The notes beneath the pieces are model-generated. The model was not told where the DNA came from and ran no database searches. It saw only the letters and a list, made by a program, of their open reading frames with translations. This document shows, piece by piece, positions 31,581 through 40,862 of a DNA stretch of 64,000 nt. The position numbers and the translations under genes were made by a program. How positions within the stretch are numbered: the first letter of the stretch is position 1; every line of letters begins with the position of its first letter. The DNA is from Neobacillus cucumis (GTDB lineage Bacteria; Bacillota; Bacilli; Bacillales; Cytobacillaceae): assembly GCF_016908975.1 (NCBI RefSeq), contig NZ_JAFBEX010000007.1, forward strand, positions 62,001 to 126,000, given 5' to 3'.

Positions 31581-32876
31581 ATGTCACAGAAAGATAGTGT
31601 AAAAGCGCTAGATGCCCAAACAGCTTCATTACAAATCTACATTAATTCTTCAGAAAAACAAAAAGCTTTATATAAGCGTACATTATTCGTTGTCAGTATT
31701 TCACAAATTTTTGGCGGTGCAGGATTAGCCGCAGGAGTTACGGTGGGTGCACTTCTTGCACAGCAAATGCTCGGTACGGATGCGTATGCTGGAATTCCTT
31801 CATCTTTACTTACATTAGGGTCAGCAGGTGCCGCTCTATTGGTTGGAAGACTTTCGCAGGCGTTTGGTCGTCGTACAGGTCTATCAGCCGGTTTTATCAT
31901 TGGTGGACTTGGAGCAATAGGAGTCATCATTTCAGCAATCATAAATAGTGTATTCCTTTTATTTACTTCCCTGCTTGTTTATGGTGCAGGGTCAGCAACA
32001 AATTTGCAAGCTCGTTATGCAGGTACGGACTTAGCAAATAGCAAACAGCGAGCAACTGCGATTAGTATGACAATGGTTTTCACAACATTTGGGGCGGTTG
32101 CTGGACCAAACTTAGTGAATGTGATGGGGAATTTCGCTCTTTCTATTGGTGTTCCATCATTGGCCGGTCCTTTCATTTTAGGAGCGGCAGCCTATATCTT
32201 AGCAGGTATCGTCCTTTTCATCATGCTTCGGCCAGATCCGTTAGTTATAGCAAGAATGATACAAGAAGCCAACCAAGTACCAAATGATAAAGGACAATTG
32301 GCAACAACAGAACATACAGAAAACAAAAGAGGTATCATCGCTGGGGCAACGCTGATGGTTCTTACTCAAATGGTAATGGTAGCGATTATGACCATGACAC
32401 CCGTTCACATGATGCATCATGGACATGGCTTGGGTGCAGTAGGTCTTGTCATTGGTTTTCATATTGGAGCTATGTATCTTCCTTCACTGGTTACTGGTGT
32501 CCTTGTTGATAAATTGGGGCGGACTGCGATGGCTATTGGTTCTGGAACTACATTGCTTCTGGCAGGTTTAACAGCAGCATTTGCACCAGGAGATTCTATG
32601 GTTCTTCTAGTCATTGCTCTTATATTACTTGGTTTAGGATGGAATTTTGGTTTGATAAGTGGAACTGCCCTTATCGTTGATTCAACCGAAACGTCCACAC
32701 GGGCTAAAACTCAAGGTACAGTGGATGTTTTGATTGCGTTGTCAGGAGCTGCTGGCGGGGCATTGTCTGGAATGATTGTGGCAGGTTCGAGTTATCTAAC
32801 CTTATCACTTAGTGGAGGAATTTTATCCTTATTACTAATTCCAGTGGTGATATGGTCTCGTGGAAGAAAGAAATAA
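31581..32876 (+). CDS. MFS transporter
   Basis: About 431 residues and 12 predicted helices. The motif A-like loop G-R-L-S-Q-A-F-G-R-R-T-G follows helix 2, repeated as V-D-K-L-G-R-T-A in the second half; the central loop (about 215-240) is hydrophilic. A His-rich stretch, V-H-M-M-H-H-G-H-G, opens helix 8 and could bear on ligand or metal handling. The start is the ATG at 31581 rather than the GTG just before it. Substrate unknown. Its leader contains a terminator-like hairpin. Confidence 0.85.
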   Translation: MSQKDSVKALDAQTASLQIYINSSEKQKALYKRTLFVVSISQIFGGAGLAAGVTVGALLAQQMLGTDAYAGIPSSLLTLGSAGAALLVGRLSQAFGRRTGLSAGFIIGGLGAIGVIISAIINSVFLLFTSLLVYGAGSATNLQARYAGTDLANSKQRATAISMTMVFTTFGAVAGPNLVNVMGNFALSIGVPSLAGPFILGAAAYILAGIVLFIMLRPDPLVIARMIQEANQVPNDKGQLATTEHTENKRGIIAGATLMVLTQMVMVAIMTMTPVHMMHHGHGLGAVGLVIGFHIGAMYLPSLVTGVLVDKLGRTAMAIGSGTTLLLAGLTAAFAPGDSMVLLVIALILLGLGWNFGLISGTALIVDSTETSTRAKTQGTVDVLIALSGAAGGALSGMIVAGSSYLTLSLSGGILSLLLIPVVIWSRGRKK

Positions 32877-32930
32877 ATAAAAGTTACGAGTACGTTCGTC
32901 GATTGTAAGCTATTGAAAATGGATAGGAGT

Positions 32931-32961
32931 AATGGCTCAGTGTACTTAACTGAGCCATTAT
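32931..32961. terminator. Bidirectional terminator between the MFS and dipeptidase genes
   Basis: TAATGGCTCAGT (32931-32942) and ACTGAGCCATTA (32950-32961) pair perfectly; T-rich on the plus side. Confidence 0.85.
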
Positions 32962-32985
32962 ATTTTAATATTGTAAATTCCAATC

Positions 32986-34353
32986 CTAGTTATTAACCAG
33001 CTCTAAAAAGGAACAAATGGTTAGGATGCCTTTATCAAAGTTTTCCAAGTTGAAATGTTCATTTGGAGCATGAAGGTTTTCATCAGGCAAACCGAATCCC
33101 ATTAAGACAACAGGCGCATTTAGCGAGTGGTTGAAATCCGACACAATCGGAATCGAACCTCCTTCTCTTTTATATACAGGTGCTTTACCATATACATTCT
33201 GATAGGCTTCTGCCGCTTTTTGAATCATCGGACTGTCAATTGGTGTTAAAAAAGGATTACCTGTATCTTGTAGGGTCACACTCAACGTGCAGCCTTTTGG
33301 AGCATGTTCTTCCAGATGCTTTTTGATCAATCCTTGAATCTGTTCAGGGTTTTGATTGTGAACAAGACGGCAGGTAATTTTTGCATGTGCTTCATTCGGG
33401 ATAACCGTTTTTGTTCCTTCCCCCTGAAATCCGCCCCATAAACCGTTGATTTCTAATGTAGGTCTGGAACTGATTCTTTCAGGATATGGAAAATTGTTTT
33501 CCCCTCCCGTTAAATCCGTTAACCCTAACGATTTTTTTAACTTTTCTTCATCGAAGCCCAATGCTTTAATTTGTTCCTTTTCAAAATCTGTCAGTAGCAC
33601 GACTTCATCATAAAAATGGTCAACATTTACTTTCCCATTTGCATCATGAAGATTAGCAAGCAGCTGTATCAATAAATGGTTGGCGTTTTGAACTCCACCG
33701 CCGAACATGCCCGAATGCAAATCAGAATTGGCGGTTTTGAGGGAAACTTCCAATGCACACAGACCTCTTAATGAATACGTAATGGCTGGGACACCGCGAT
33801 CCCACATATCTGAATCTGAAATCACCACTACATCGCAGGCTAATTTTTCTTGATTTTCGGATAGAAACTGTGGAAGATGTGGGCTTCCAATTTCCTCTTC
33901 TCCTTCGATACAGAATTTTACGTTTACCGGTAATTTTCCTTCTAATTTTAAGAGTGTTTCCACTGCTTTGATATGTAAGAATGTCTGCCCTTTGTCGTCG
34001 GTTGCCCCTCTGGCAAAGATTTTTTCATCACGAATCGTTGGTTCAAATGGTGGGGTTTCCCATAAATGAATAGGGTCAACGGGCTGTACGTCATAATGAC
34101 CGTATACTAAAACGGTTGGGGCGTTTTCCTGATGAAGCCAGTCCGCATAAATAATCGGATGCCCTTTTGTCTGGACGATTTCCAGATGTTCCATTCCAAT
34201 GCTTTCTAATTTATTGGCAATCCATGATGCTGCTTTTTGGATGTCCTCTTTATGCTCGGATAAGGAACTAACGCTTGGAATTCGGAGCAATTCTTTTAAT
34301 TCCTCAACATTCTGATTATGATTCTGTGTTAAGAATTCAGATAATTGACTCAT
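32986..34353 (-). CDS. M20 family dipeptidase
   Basis: 455 residues of the M20/M25/M40 metallopeptidase family. Zinc-site motifs are present: Y-G-H-Y-D-V-Q-P (His/Asp), R-G-A-T-D-D-K-G-Q (bridging Asp), I-E-G-E-E-E-I-G-S (catalytic Glu plus ligand), D-S-D ligand, and late L-H-A-P-N-E-H (His). An inserted dimerisation domain lies between about 190 and 360. Likely hydrolyses cytosolic dipeptides. AAAGGTG precedes the ATG. Single gene. Confidence 0.9.
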   Translation of the reverse strand: MSQLSEFLTQNHNQNVEELKELLRIPSVSSLSEHKEDIQKAASWIANKLESIGMEHLEIVQTKGHPIIYADWLHQENAPTVLVYGHYDVQPVDPIHLWETPPFEPTIRDEKIFARGATDDKGQTFLHIKAVETLLKLEGKLPVNVKFCIEGEEEIGSPHLPQFLSENQEKLACDVVVISDSDMWDRGVPAITYSLRGLCALEVSLKTANSDLHSGMFGGGVQNANHLLIQLLANLHDANGKVNVDHFYDEVVLLTDFEKEQIKALGFDEEKLKKSLGLTDLTGGENNFPYPERISSRPTLEINGLWGGFQGEGTKTVIPNEAHAKITCRLVHNQNPEQIQGLIKKHLEEHAPKGCTLSVTLQDTGNPFLTPIDSPMIQKAAEAYQNVYGKAPVYKREGGSIPIVSDFNHSLNAPVVLMGFGLPDENLHAPNEHFNLENFDKGILTICSFLELVNN

Positions 34354-34432
34354 TTGATCACCTTTTCAAGTTTATTTTGCATTACTATTTTATACCAAAA
34401 GATTAGAGAAAACCTAAAAGAACCCTCTATTT

Positions 34433-35425
34433 TTACAGGAATTCTTCAGCCAATAAAGTATAGCTCTTCATTTTGTCCTCAAATCTATGGATGTTACAAA
34501 TAATCATGAATTCCTCTGTTTGGTACATTTCACTTAAACGCATTATTTCACTTTTTACCTTTTGTGGTGTTCCAATAATCATTCGCTGTCTATTTTCCAG
34601 AATCCTCCTTTCTTCTTCGTGCGTTAATCGAATCCTCTTAGCCTCTTCTATAGAAGGGATCCTTGTATCGGATCCCTTTTCAACTGCTAATAACCATAAA
34701 TCCTGACTTAAGGCACATTCTTCTGCTTTTTCCTGTGTTTGGGCACAAACAACAAATATACAAGCATTCGTTTTTGGCTTCTTCAACAAAGTTGAAGGTT
34801 GAAAGTTTTGAACATAATAATCCATTGCACGCTTCCCATTATCAGGCGTAATAAAATGGCCATAGGTAAAAGCAGTTCCTTTTTCTGCAGCCATTCTGGC
34901 TCCGCGGTGAGTAATGCCCAAAATCCATAGTTCCGGAAGAGTTTCTGCCACAGGATAAGCATTCACTTTATGGAATGGATGTTCTGCAGGCAGCTGATTT
35001 TGTAAAAATCCCTGTAAAACTTGAACCTGTTGGGGAAATTCATTTAAGCTTTTCCGCAATCCATCTGTTAACGCAAGCCTTGTCGCTGCTGAGCCGCCAG
35101 GTGAACGCCCGATTCCTAAATCAATTCGGTTTGGAAACAATGCTTCTAGTACTTTAAAGTTCTCAGCTATTTTATACGGACTATATTGCGGGAGCAGCAC
35201 ACCGCCTGATCCGACTCGAATTCTTCGTGTATTGGAAGCAATATGAGACATTAATATTTCTGGTGAGGACCCAGCCATTCCGTTGGTATTATGATGTTCA
35301 GCTACCCAAAACCGCGTGTATCCAAGTTTCTCTGTTAATTGTGCTAACTTCACTGTATTTTGTAAGGCGATGTTTGCTGTATCCCCCTTGCTAATAACAG
35401 ATTGATCAAGAACACTTAATTTCAT
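34433..35425 (-). CDS. Luciferase-like (LLM) flavin-dependent oxidoreductase
   Basis: 330 residues, MsnO8/YceB-type LLM protein: start M-K-L-S-V-L-D-Q-S, then A-E-H-H-N-T-N-G-M-A-G-S-S-P-E-I-L and I-R-V-G-S-G-G-V-L-L-P-Q-Y-S-P-Y-K-I-A-E, the FMN-binding blocks of the family, and I-D-L-G-I-G-R-S-P-G-G. The start is set at 35425 by GGAGG 7 nt before it; the frame extends ten codons further without a ribosome binding site. Uses reduced flavin; substrate unknown. Confidence 0.9.
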   Translation of the reverse strand: MKLSVLDQSVISKGDTANIALQNTVKLAQLTEKLGYTRFWVAEHHNTNGMAGSSPEILMSHIASNTRRIRVGSGGVLLPQYSPYKIAENFKVLEALFPNRIDLGIGRSPGGSAATRLALTDGLRKSLNEFPQQVQVLQGFLQNQLPAEHPFHKVNAYPVAETLPELWILGITHRGARMAAEKGTAFTYGHFITPDNGKRAMDYYVQNFQPSTLLKKPKTNACIFVVCAQTQEKAEECALSQDLWLLAVEKGSDTRIPSIEEAKRIRLTHEEERRILENRQRMIIGTPQKVKSEIMRLSEMYQTEEFMIICNIHRFEDKMKSYTLLAEEFL

Positions 35426-35501
35426 TGATAAACCTCCAGAATATACTTCTAACATTAGTTATGTTTAAATATCTGTTATTACAAAAATAATTCCCAGCGG
35501 A

Positions 35502-35695
35502 TAAATAGACGGAAAAATTCCTCTTAATTAGAAATTATAATTAAAAAAAGCTTAAATAGACGGAGAGATTCCGCCTATTGACTCAAAAAATGTGAAAATA
35601 GGGACTTTTGCTTTGCATAACCGAAAATCCTCCGCTTATTTACCCCGAAACGAGCCCCTTGCTACAGTTAACCGAAAAATTTCCGCTTATTTCAC
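35502..35695 (+). repeat. Dispersed intergenic element, copy A (four short palindromes)
   Basis: About 194 bp containing four palindromic units of roughly 26 bp, such as ATAGACGGAAAAATTCC and ACCGAAAAATTTCCGCTTAT, spaced about 51, 64 and 51 bp. The entire block matches the reverse complement of 54181-54376 at roughly 85 per cent by eye. A looser relative is at 46727. Not coding. Confidence 0.88.
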
Positions 35696-35959
35696 TTCGG
35701 TGGTTTCTCCATTAAGGACAAGACATCTTATTTAAAAGGGAGTTAGTTTTATCTAAAAAATTTAAGAGAACCTCATTTGGGTGCATAACGGAACAAGTAA
35801 GTGAGGTTTAATATAAATAGGGTTTTTATATTCTAATAAAGAAACTCACCAATATGGCGAGTTTTACTTTTTTAAATACCAATATCAATGTTTAAGAAAA
35901 GCATCTCAAAACGGTACCCAAGCAACTTTTGGATGGATTTTTTCTTATTTAAAATTTAT
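35696..35959 (-). terminator. Gap holding the probable terminator of the YoaK-like gene (stem 35842-35864)
   Basis: AAACTCACC (35842-35850) and GGCGAGTTT (35856-35864) pair on the minus strand with one G-U, followed by CTTTATT. The remainder of the gap shows no gene. Confidence 0.5.
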
Positions 35960-36661
35960 TTATTTTAATCTTGCCTTAATCGTCTCACTTATATAACCCC
36001 GGTCCCTATGATACAAAATGATGGCAATGACTAAAATTCCCCCAGCTATAAAGATCGATGGATTTCCTAAATAAGTGGTCGAAAAGGTTCCGATCAACGC
36101 ACCCGATGTAAAAGAAAAAATAATGGCAAAAAATTCGTTAAATTGTTTTCTAGCTTCAGGATCATGTTCCTTGATTGCCAAATAGGCCGCTTGTGTCGCC
36201 GTTCGAAGGTTTCCTGTTGTCATCGTGGAATTGTAAGCCCATTTGTCCAGTTTATTAAATGTCGAAATTTGCAAAGAGGAGACAAAGGCAATACATACCG
36301 TTACCACTATATTAGGCACACTTTTTGGCAACAGACCAACAGTCATCAAGACCAAACATTCTAAGATCAGAATAGACCTTCGATAACTATGCAATACTTC
36401 CCTAACATGAGGCATTTTCACTAATTCTGAAACTAAAACACCCAAAATGAAGGCCACAATGGGCGGAATAATAAGTAAGACGCCTCTCCAATCCTTATTT
36501 GCAGCTTTCACAGCCAGTAAAACCATATTTCCAGTTTGGGCATTAGCAAACACACCATCACGACTGATAAACGTATAAGCATCCAAAAAACCACCTACAA
36601 TCGCTAAAAGGACACCCAAATAGATGGAATTGGACGATAAAGAAGGGATTTTATTTTTCAT
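35960..36661 (-). CDS. YoaK-family (DUF1275) membrane protein
   Basis: 233 residues and about six membrane helices. The hallmark first helix reads V-G-G-F-L-D-A-Y-T-F-I-S-R-D-G-V-F-A-N-A-Q-T-G-N-M-V, and the second half repeats the pattern with S-T-M-T-T-G-N-L-R, as in DUF1275. B. subtilis YoaK is of this family; function unknown, probably transport. The ATG at 36661 (AGGTGG upstream) is chosen over a GTG three codons earlier. Confidence 0.88.
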   Translation of the reverse strand: MKNKIPSLSSNSIYLGVLLAIVGGFLDAYTFISRDGVFANAQTGNMVLLAVKAANKDWRGVLLIIPPIVAFILGVLVSELVKMPHVREVLHSYRRSILILECLVLMTVGLLPKSVPNIVVTVCIAFVSSLQISTFNKLDKWAYNSTMTTGNLRTATQAAYLAIKEHDPEARKQFNEFFAIIFSFTSGALIGTFSTTYLGNPSIFIAGGILVIAIILYHRDRGYISETIKARLK

Positions 36662-36923
36662 TTTTTCCACCTTATTTTAAATGACAAAAGTACTTTTTTA
36701 ATCTTTCAAAGGAAAAAGTTTTAAACCCCATTTTTTAAAAATAGGGTTGTCTCCTGGGGAGATTTCTATGCAAAAATCAACTTCTTTGTGAACGAGTAGA
36801 CTTCTCTACTACATTTGCAGATTCCTATGAAGAATAAAAAAATTAAATCACAGAAAGAGGTTTTTTTAAATGATTAATATCACATTTTGAAGAAAAGGTC
36901 ACAAGTAGATTAATAGATTTTTT

Positions 36924-37571
36924 CTAATGATTTAATAATTTTTTGACTGAGGAACCACGAGTGCGTTTGTTGAGATATACTTGGGTAATGAGCATGTTAA
37001 TAATGATGGCAAGATAGACAGCAAGAGAGAAAGCAACACTAAAGGATGCATGAGTCGAGAACTGAATCATAAGGAGAAAAATCCTAAATGTGACAAATAC
37101 GAATGTCACGGCATAGCTTCGGAGCATCCATTCTCGATGTCGTGTTATATTTTTACGTCTGATATAAATGATGGCAATCATTGTTGTCATTAGCCAAAAA
37201 ATATCCAGAACTAGGAAGGCAATCGTAGAAGGAATACCGCCTGTTGCATACATCGCAAGATATGGGACCAAGAGTACGTTAATCAGAATTGCAAAGCCAT
37301 AAATTCGCCCCAACAGCCGATGCCGTTTTCGATTTAGACGGCTTCTATTGGTTAATTGATAAGCACCAATTAATAAAGCTAGGATACCCAGTATGATATG
37401 AGGGAAGAAAAACAGTTTCCAAATCGCATACGGAAAATTTGGATCTTCTAACTTGGACGAAACTACCCCCGCTTGACTGGGCTTATAGATGATATATTGT
37501 ATAACGATATATAAGGTAAATAAATAAGCTAACCCATAAATAACCGGTAACATAATTTTCTTTTTCAACAT
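36924..37571 (-). CDS. DUF2306-type membrane protein
   Basis: 215 residues, six or seven helices. The family features H-I-I-L-G-I-L-A-L-L-I-G-A-Y-Q-L, H-R-L-L-G-R-I-Y and R-H-R-E-W-M-L-R-S-Y-A fit DUF2306, whose His residues could bind a cofactor such as haem (speculative). It is the last gene of a three-gene operon under the TetR-type sites at 38887-39042. Confidence 0.7.
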   Translation of the reverse strand: MLKKKIMLPVIYGLAYLFTLYIVIQYIIYKPSQAGVVSSKLEDPNFPYAIWKLFFFPHIILGILALLIGAYQLTNRSRLNRKRHRLLGRIYGFAILINVLLVPYLAMYATGGIPSTIAFLVLDIFWLMTTMIAIIYIRRKNITRHREWMLRSYAVTFVFVTFRIFLLMIQFSTHASFSVAFSLAVYLAIIINMLITQVYLNKRTRGSSVKKLLNH

Positions 37572-37608
37572 AAATTCTCATCTCCCAACCTACATTCATT
37601 CCATTTTT

Positions 37609-38271
37609 TTAAACAGGTCTTCCATTAGAGATTATTTCCTTGAATCGTTTCTGGGAGTGTCTTCTATAAACCACCGTAAAGACGATCGCAACCCCCATGA
37701 ATCCGTACATCACAAAGTTGGAAACTGCCAAGAATTGAGATACAGACAACTTAAAAACTAGAATCGTCCGCACGAAGGATTCGCCAATTAAGCAAAGGCC
37801 CCAAACCATAGTGATTAATCTTAATACAAATCGAAAGTATGAGTATTGCCAATTGTTAGCGAAAGCTGAAGTCTTATCTGGATCATTTCCAAGGGTAAAA
37901 CGAATCGCAAAATAGAAGATTAATGGTCTAGGGAAAAACAGTGAACCGAGGAATATGATCCCTAAAATACCTGTTACTAAAGATTCACGAATTAATAACA
38001 ACTTTTCACTTCCATCTACAGTAAACGCAACAATGCCTAGTAAGAAACTAATGAGCATAAAGACGGCAAAAACATCTAGTCTTCTTCTCTTCATAAAGCT
38101 GAATAAATTATCAATTAATGGAATAACCGTTGCAATGAATAACGCTGCAATACTTGACATGTGAGAACTAAGTACTTCATAAACGATAAATGGAACGGCC
38201 CCATTTATGAGAAGGGTCATAACAATTCCTCTAATGATTTCTTTTCTTGAAATCGAAACTGTTTGATTCAT
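37609..38271 (-). CDS. VC0807-type membrane protein
   Basis: 220 residues with six or seven helices. I-P-L-I-D-N-L-F-S-F-M-K-R-R-R-L-D and the F-P-R-P-L-I-F-Y-F block resemble the VC0807 family of unknown function. AAGGTGGG precedes the ATG. It lies 31 bp downstream of the GNAT gene and 37 bp upstream of the DUF2306 gene, consistent with one transcript. Confidence 0.65.
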   Translation of the reverse strand: MNQTVSISRKEIIRGIVMTLLINGAVPFIVYEVLSSHMSSIAALFIATVIPLIDNLFSFMKRRRLDVFAVFMLISFLLGIVAFTVDGSEKLLLIRESLVTGILGIIFLGSLFFPRPLIFYFAIRFTLGNDPDKTSAFANNWQYSYFRFVLRLITMVWGLCLIGESFVRTILVFKLSVSQFLAVSNFVMYGFMGVAIVFTVVYRRHSQKRFKEIISNGRPV

Positions 38272-38302
38272 TTATAAATCCCACCTTTTCCATATTGGTT
38301 AC

Positions 38303-38833
38303 TTACATTCCTAAATCTTTAGGTTCATTAACATTTAACCTTTTTTCGAAACACAGATACGGATACTTACGAAATGGATACTGTATTTGCCCTACCTTAG
38401 AATAATTTGCTCGTTCATACATCGTTATCGCTTTAGTGTTGGCAGTATAGGCATCCAAACGAATACTTGTGTATCCTTTGCATATAGCCATTTCTTCTGC
38501 ATATAAAAGGATTTGCTTACCAATGCCCTTCCCCTGGGAATCAGGATGAATTGCTAAACGATGAATCACAGCAGATCTACCATTTTTATCACTCCAAGGA
38601 AGCCCCGAGTATTTTGAACTTTGTTCTTCATTCATAACTACAGCACCTACGCAAATTCCATCATTTATCATCGCATGGAGATGCCCCTTTTTTAAGTCTC
38701 TTCCAATAACGAGTATATTTGGATAAAATATGTCCCATTGGTACACACCATTCTTTCTAAGGCTTTTGGTAACGGTTGTATATAAATATTTTATAGACTT
38801 CAAGTCATTCATCGAAGCTACTTCCATTTCCAT
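38303..38833 (-). CDS. GNAT family N-acetyltransferase
   Basis: 176 residues. Acetyl-CoA motif I-H-P-D-S-Q-G-K-G-I-G-K-Q-I-L, preceded by V-I-H-R-L-A, then I-R-L-D-A-Y-T-A-N-T-K-A-I-T-M-Y-E-R-A-N-Y. The start at 38833 is chosen because AAAGGA lies 10 nt upstream; an ATG at 38860 has none. It is the first gene of the TetR-controlled operon. Substrate unknown, perhaps a toxic amine given this kind of regulation. Confidence 0.85.
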   Translation of the reverse strand: MEMEVASMNDLKSIKYLYTTVTKSLRKNGVYQWDIFYPNILVIGRDLKKGHLHAMINDGICVGAVVMNEEQSSKYSGLPWSDKNGRSAVIHRLAIHPDSQGKGIGKQILLYAEEMAICKGYTSIRLDAYTANTKAITMYERANYSKVGQIQYPFRKYPYLCFEKRLNVNEPKDLGM

Positions 38834-38886
38834 GTTTTTCACGTCCTTTGATTGGATCATCTATTGAAAACTTATGGATTCTTTTC

Positions 38887-38903
38887 AAACCGACCGGCGG
38901 TTT
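38887..38903. promoter_or_regulatory. TetR-type operator site 1
   Basis: AAACCG-N5-CGGTTT, a perfect 6-bp inverted repeat upstream of the GNAT/VC0807/DUF2306 operon. Confidence 0.75.
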
Positions 38904-38988
38904 ATACTTGTTAAAAAATATTTATATTGTTTGCATGTAACTTATTATCGCTTTTCCGCCGTATTTCATGTAAATAAAACATTATCAC

Positions 38989-39005
38989 AAACCAACTGTC
39001 GGTTT
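38989..39005. promoter_or_regulatory. TetR-type operator site 2
   Basis: AAACCA-N5-CGGTTT, one base off the palindrome of site 1, same 17-bp length. Confidence 0.7.
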
Positions 39006-39025
39006 CTTTATGAAAATAATTATAC

Positions 39026-39042
39026 ATACCGCCAGTCGGTCC
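39026..39042. promoter_or_regulatory. TetR-type operator site 3
   Basis: ACCG-N5-CGGT core within the same 17-bp frame (ATACCG-CCAGT-CGGTCC). Confidence 0.7.
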
Positions 39043-39088
39043 GTCAATAATAAATTGGAAATTTTTTCTTACTTACCATTATAAAGGA

Positions 39089-39682
39089 TTATTTAAGAGA
39101 ACGCAGTATTAACTTAAATATATCTTCTACTTGTACGCGTGGTCCTGAATTTTTTGAAATGATGTTTTGAACTCGCAGTCCATAAGTGAACACCATAAAA
39201 AGTGAAGCCATTTTTTCTGCATCGATTTCTTCAGGAATCCCACCCGCTTTTTGCCCGATTTCAATCCAACTCTTGGCAGTGTTTAATGAAGATCCATATA
39301 ATTCACTAAGAATCGACTCCACTTTTGGATTATCTATCTGACCAAGCAAATAAGTCATGATTTTACTCGTTACATCATGCCCTTCTGTTTGTGCGGCCAT
39401 CCCTTGTGCAATAAATTGAATAGGAAGAACAGCATCCTTTGGAGCCGCTTCTGCCACAACACCATTAAAACTAGTATTCATTTGTTCCATTTTCGATTTA
39501 AGTACTAGGCCAAATAATTCATCTTTTCCGGATACATAATGGTAAATCGCTCCTTTAGACAAACCAGATCGTTCAATAATATCCTGTAGTGTGGTATGTC
39601 TGCAGCCTTTTTCCTTTATTAATTGTTCTGTTGTATCCAGAATATGTGGGAAGCTGCTGTTTCTTTGTAGATTATTGGACAT
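39089..39682 (-). CDS. TetR family transcriptional repressor
   Basis: 197 residues. The N-terminal helix-turn-helix is typical: T-T-L-Q-D-I-I-E-R-S-G-L-S-K-G-A-I-Y-H-Y-V-S-G-K-D-E-L-F. The C-terminal ligand domain is of the TetR_C type. The start is set at the ATG at 39682 (GGGAGG 7 nt before). It is followed by a 255-bp gap with three matching palindromes and then the GNAT operon, with a fourth palindrome in its own promoter, so it probably represses both itself and that operon. Confidence 0.9.
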   Translation of the reverse strand: MSNNLQRNSSFPHILDTTEQLIKEKGCRHTTLQDIIERSGLSKGAIYHYVSGKDELFGLVLKSKMEQMNTSFNGVVAEAAPKDAVLPIQFIAQGMAAQTEGHDVTSKIMTYLLGQIDNPKVESILSELYGSSLNTAKSWIEIGQKAGGIPEEIDAEKMASLFMVFTYGLRVQNIISKNSGPRVQVEDIFKLILRSLK

Positions 39683-39712
39683 AAGTAATCCTCCCATTCA
39701 ATGATCAATATC

Positions 39713-39729
39713 AAACCGTCAGTCGGTAT
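39713..39729. promoter_or_regulatory. TetR-type operator site 4 (tetR promoter)
   Basis: AAACCG-N5-CGGTAT, matching sites 1-3, about 30 bp upstream of the tetR start. Confidence 0.72.
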
Positions 39730-39913
39730 AATACCCTCATCTTAATGAACATAGGATTATTTGTCAATAATTATGAAACCCATTATGGGTATATAGGTAT
39801 AAAGGCTAAAGGAAATTTGAAGGATTTACTTTCCTCCATCATTTCTTAAAAATAAAGAGAATAAGAAATGATATAATAATAAAAAAATCTTGGGAAGGGT
39901 ATTGATCAATAAG

Positions 39914-40342
39914 ATGCTTTATATATGGGATATAGAGGAGATTATCAAAAAAACATTACATGAGCACCAATTAAATATTAATTATGAAATAAACAATACA
40001 CTACCCTCACCTATGAGTTTTAATGTATCAACCAATACGATTAAGTTTAACTACCTCCAAATAAATGGATACATAGCCAATATTAACTTTAAAATTAAAG
40101 AGACAGATGAGAACTGTGTAAAACTTATCATTTATCATCAGCTCGGGTATTATTTAGATTTTAAAAAAAACAAACATGATTTAAGGATATTAATGTTTGG
40201 TGATGATTCAGAAAAAGAACAGCTTCGAGCTATAATAGAAAGAAATTCTTGGGAATACGGCCGCACCTTTGTCCCTGAGAAACTACTCAAATCATATGAC
40301 AAAGTACGTTTAATCGATAAAATGCTGCTAAAAAACTATTAA
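39914..40342 (+). CDS. ImmA/IrrE-like protein with degenerate zinc motif
   Basis: About 142 residues. The region K-L-I-I-Y-H-Q-L-G-Y-Y-L-D-F looks like the H-E-x-x-H helix of ImmA/IrrE peptidases with Glu changed to Gln and the second His to Tyr. The tail E-K-E-Q-L-R-A-I-I-E-R-N-S-W-E-Y-G-R-T-F-V-P-E-K-L-L resembles the third-ligand helix and end of that family. It is therefore probably non-catalytic. Start uncertain: ATG 39914 or TTG 39902; GGGAAGGG lies at 39892-39899. It is followed after 15 bp by a small acidic protein. Confidence 0.5.
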   Translation: MLYIWDIEEIIKKTLHEHQLNINYEINNTLPSPMSFNVSTNTIKFNYLQINGYIANINFKIKETDENCVKLIIYHQLGYYLDFKKNKHDLRILMFGDDSEKEQLRAIIERNSWEYGRTFVPEKLLKSYDKVRLIDKMLLKNY

Positions 40343-40357
40343 TTGAGGGGTGATCAA

Positions 40358-40660
40358 ATGATTAATCGTGTGAAAGAGAAATTAGAAACTGCCCTAGAAG
40401 ACTGGAGATTGATGGAAATATCCTCAGAAGATGAAGCTGAAGAATGTGCTGAAAGGTTTGAAAGGCATTTTTATGAATTTATTGACGAGTTAAAGGTTTG
40501 GTTTCAGCATTTAGAACAACCTCCATCTTCTATCGAAGAAGCAGAAAATCTTATCGAAATTAAGGAATTAATGGAACGATTACCTACACCGCTTGACCTC
40601 AACTTTTTAACAGAACTCGAGCTTATCATTGATGGAGAAGATCAAGTACGCTATGATTAA
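40358..40660 (+). CDS. Small acidic protein of unknown function
   Basis: 100 residues, strongly acidic and helical (S-S-E-D-E-A-E-E-C-A-E-R-F-E-R-H-F), no membrane segment. The ATG at 40358 has GAGGGG upstream, which lies after the previous gene's stop, so the two form a small operon ended by the terminator at 40687. I do not recognise a family. Confidence 0.65.
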   Translation: MINRVKEKLETALEDWRLMEISSEDEAEECAERFERHFYEFIDELKVWFQHLEQPPSSIEEAENLIEIKELMERLPTPLDLNFLTELELIIDGEDQVRYD

Positions 40661-40686
40661 TCTGCTTCTTAAATTAGAAACAGAAA

Positions 40687-40720
40687 AAAACCGACAAGAA
40701 CGTCGTCCTTGTCGGTTTTT
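40687..40720 (+). terminator. Terminator of the 39914-40660 operon
   Basis: AAAACCGACAAG (40687-40698) pairs with CTTGTCGGTTTT (40708-40719), ending in a T-run. Confidence 0.9.
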
Positions 40721-40862
40721 AACATTGAAGAATAATATTTTTATATTGCAAAGGACTGTCCTTGCTTTTCAATAAACTTTATATATTCTGCACAAAGAGT
40801 TTACAAGGTTTTAATATTCAGATGATATGATTGGTTTATCAACGAATGAGGGGGCATTATAA

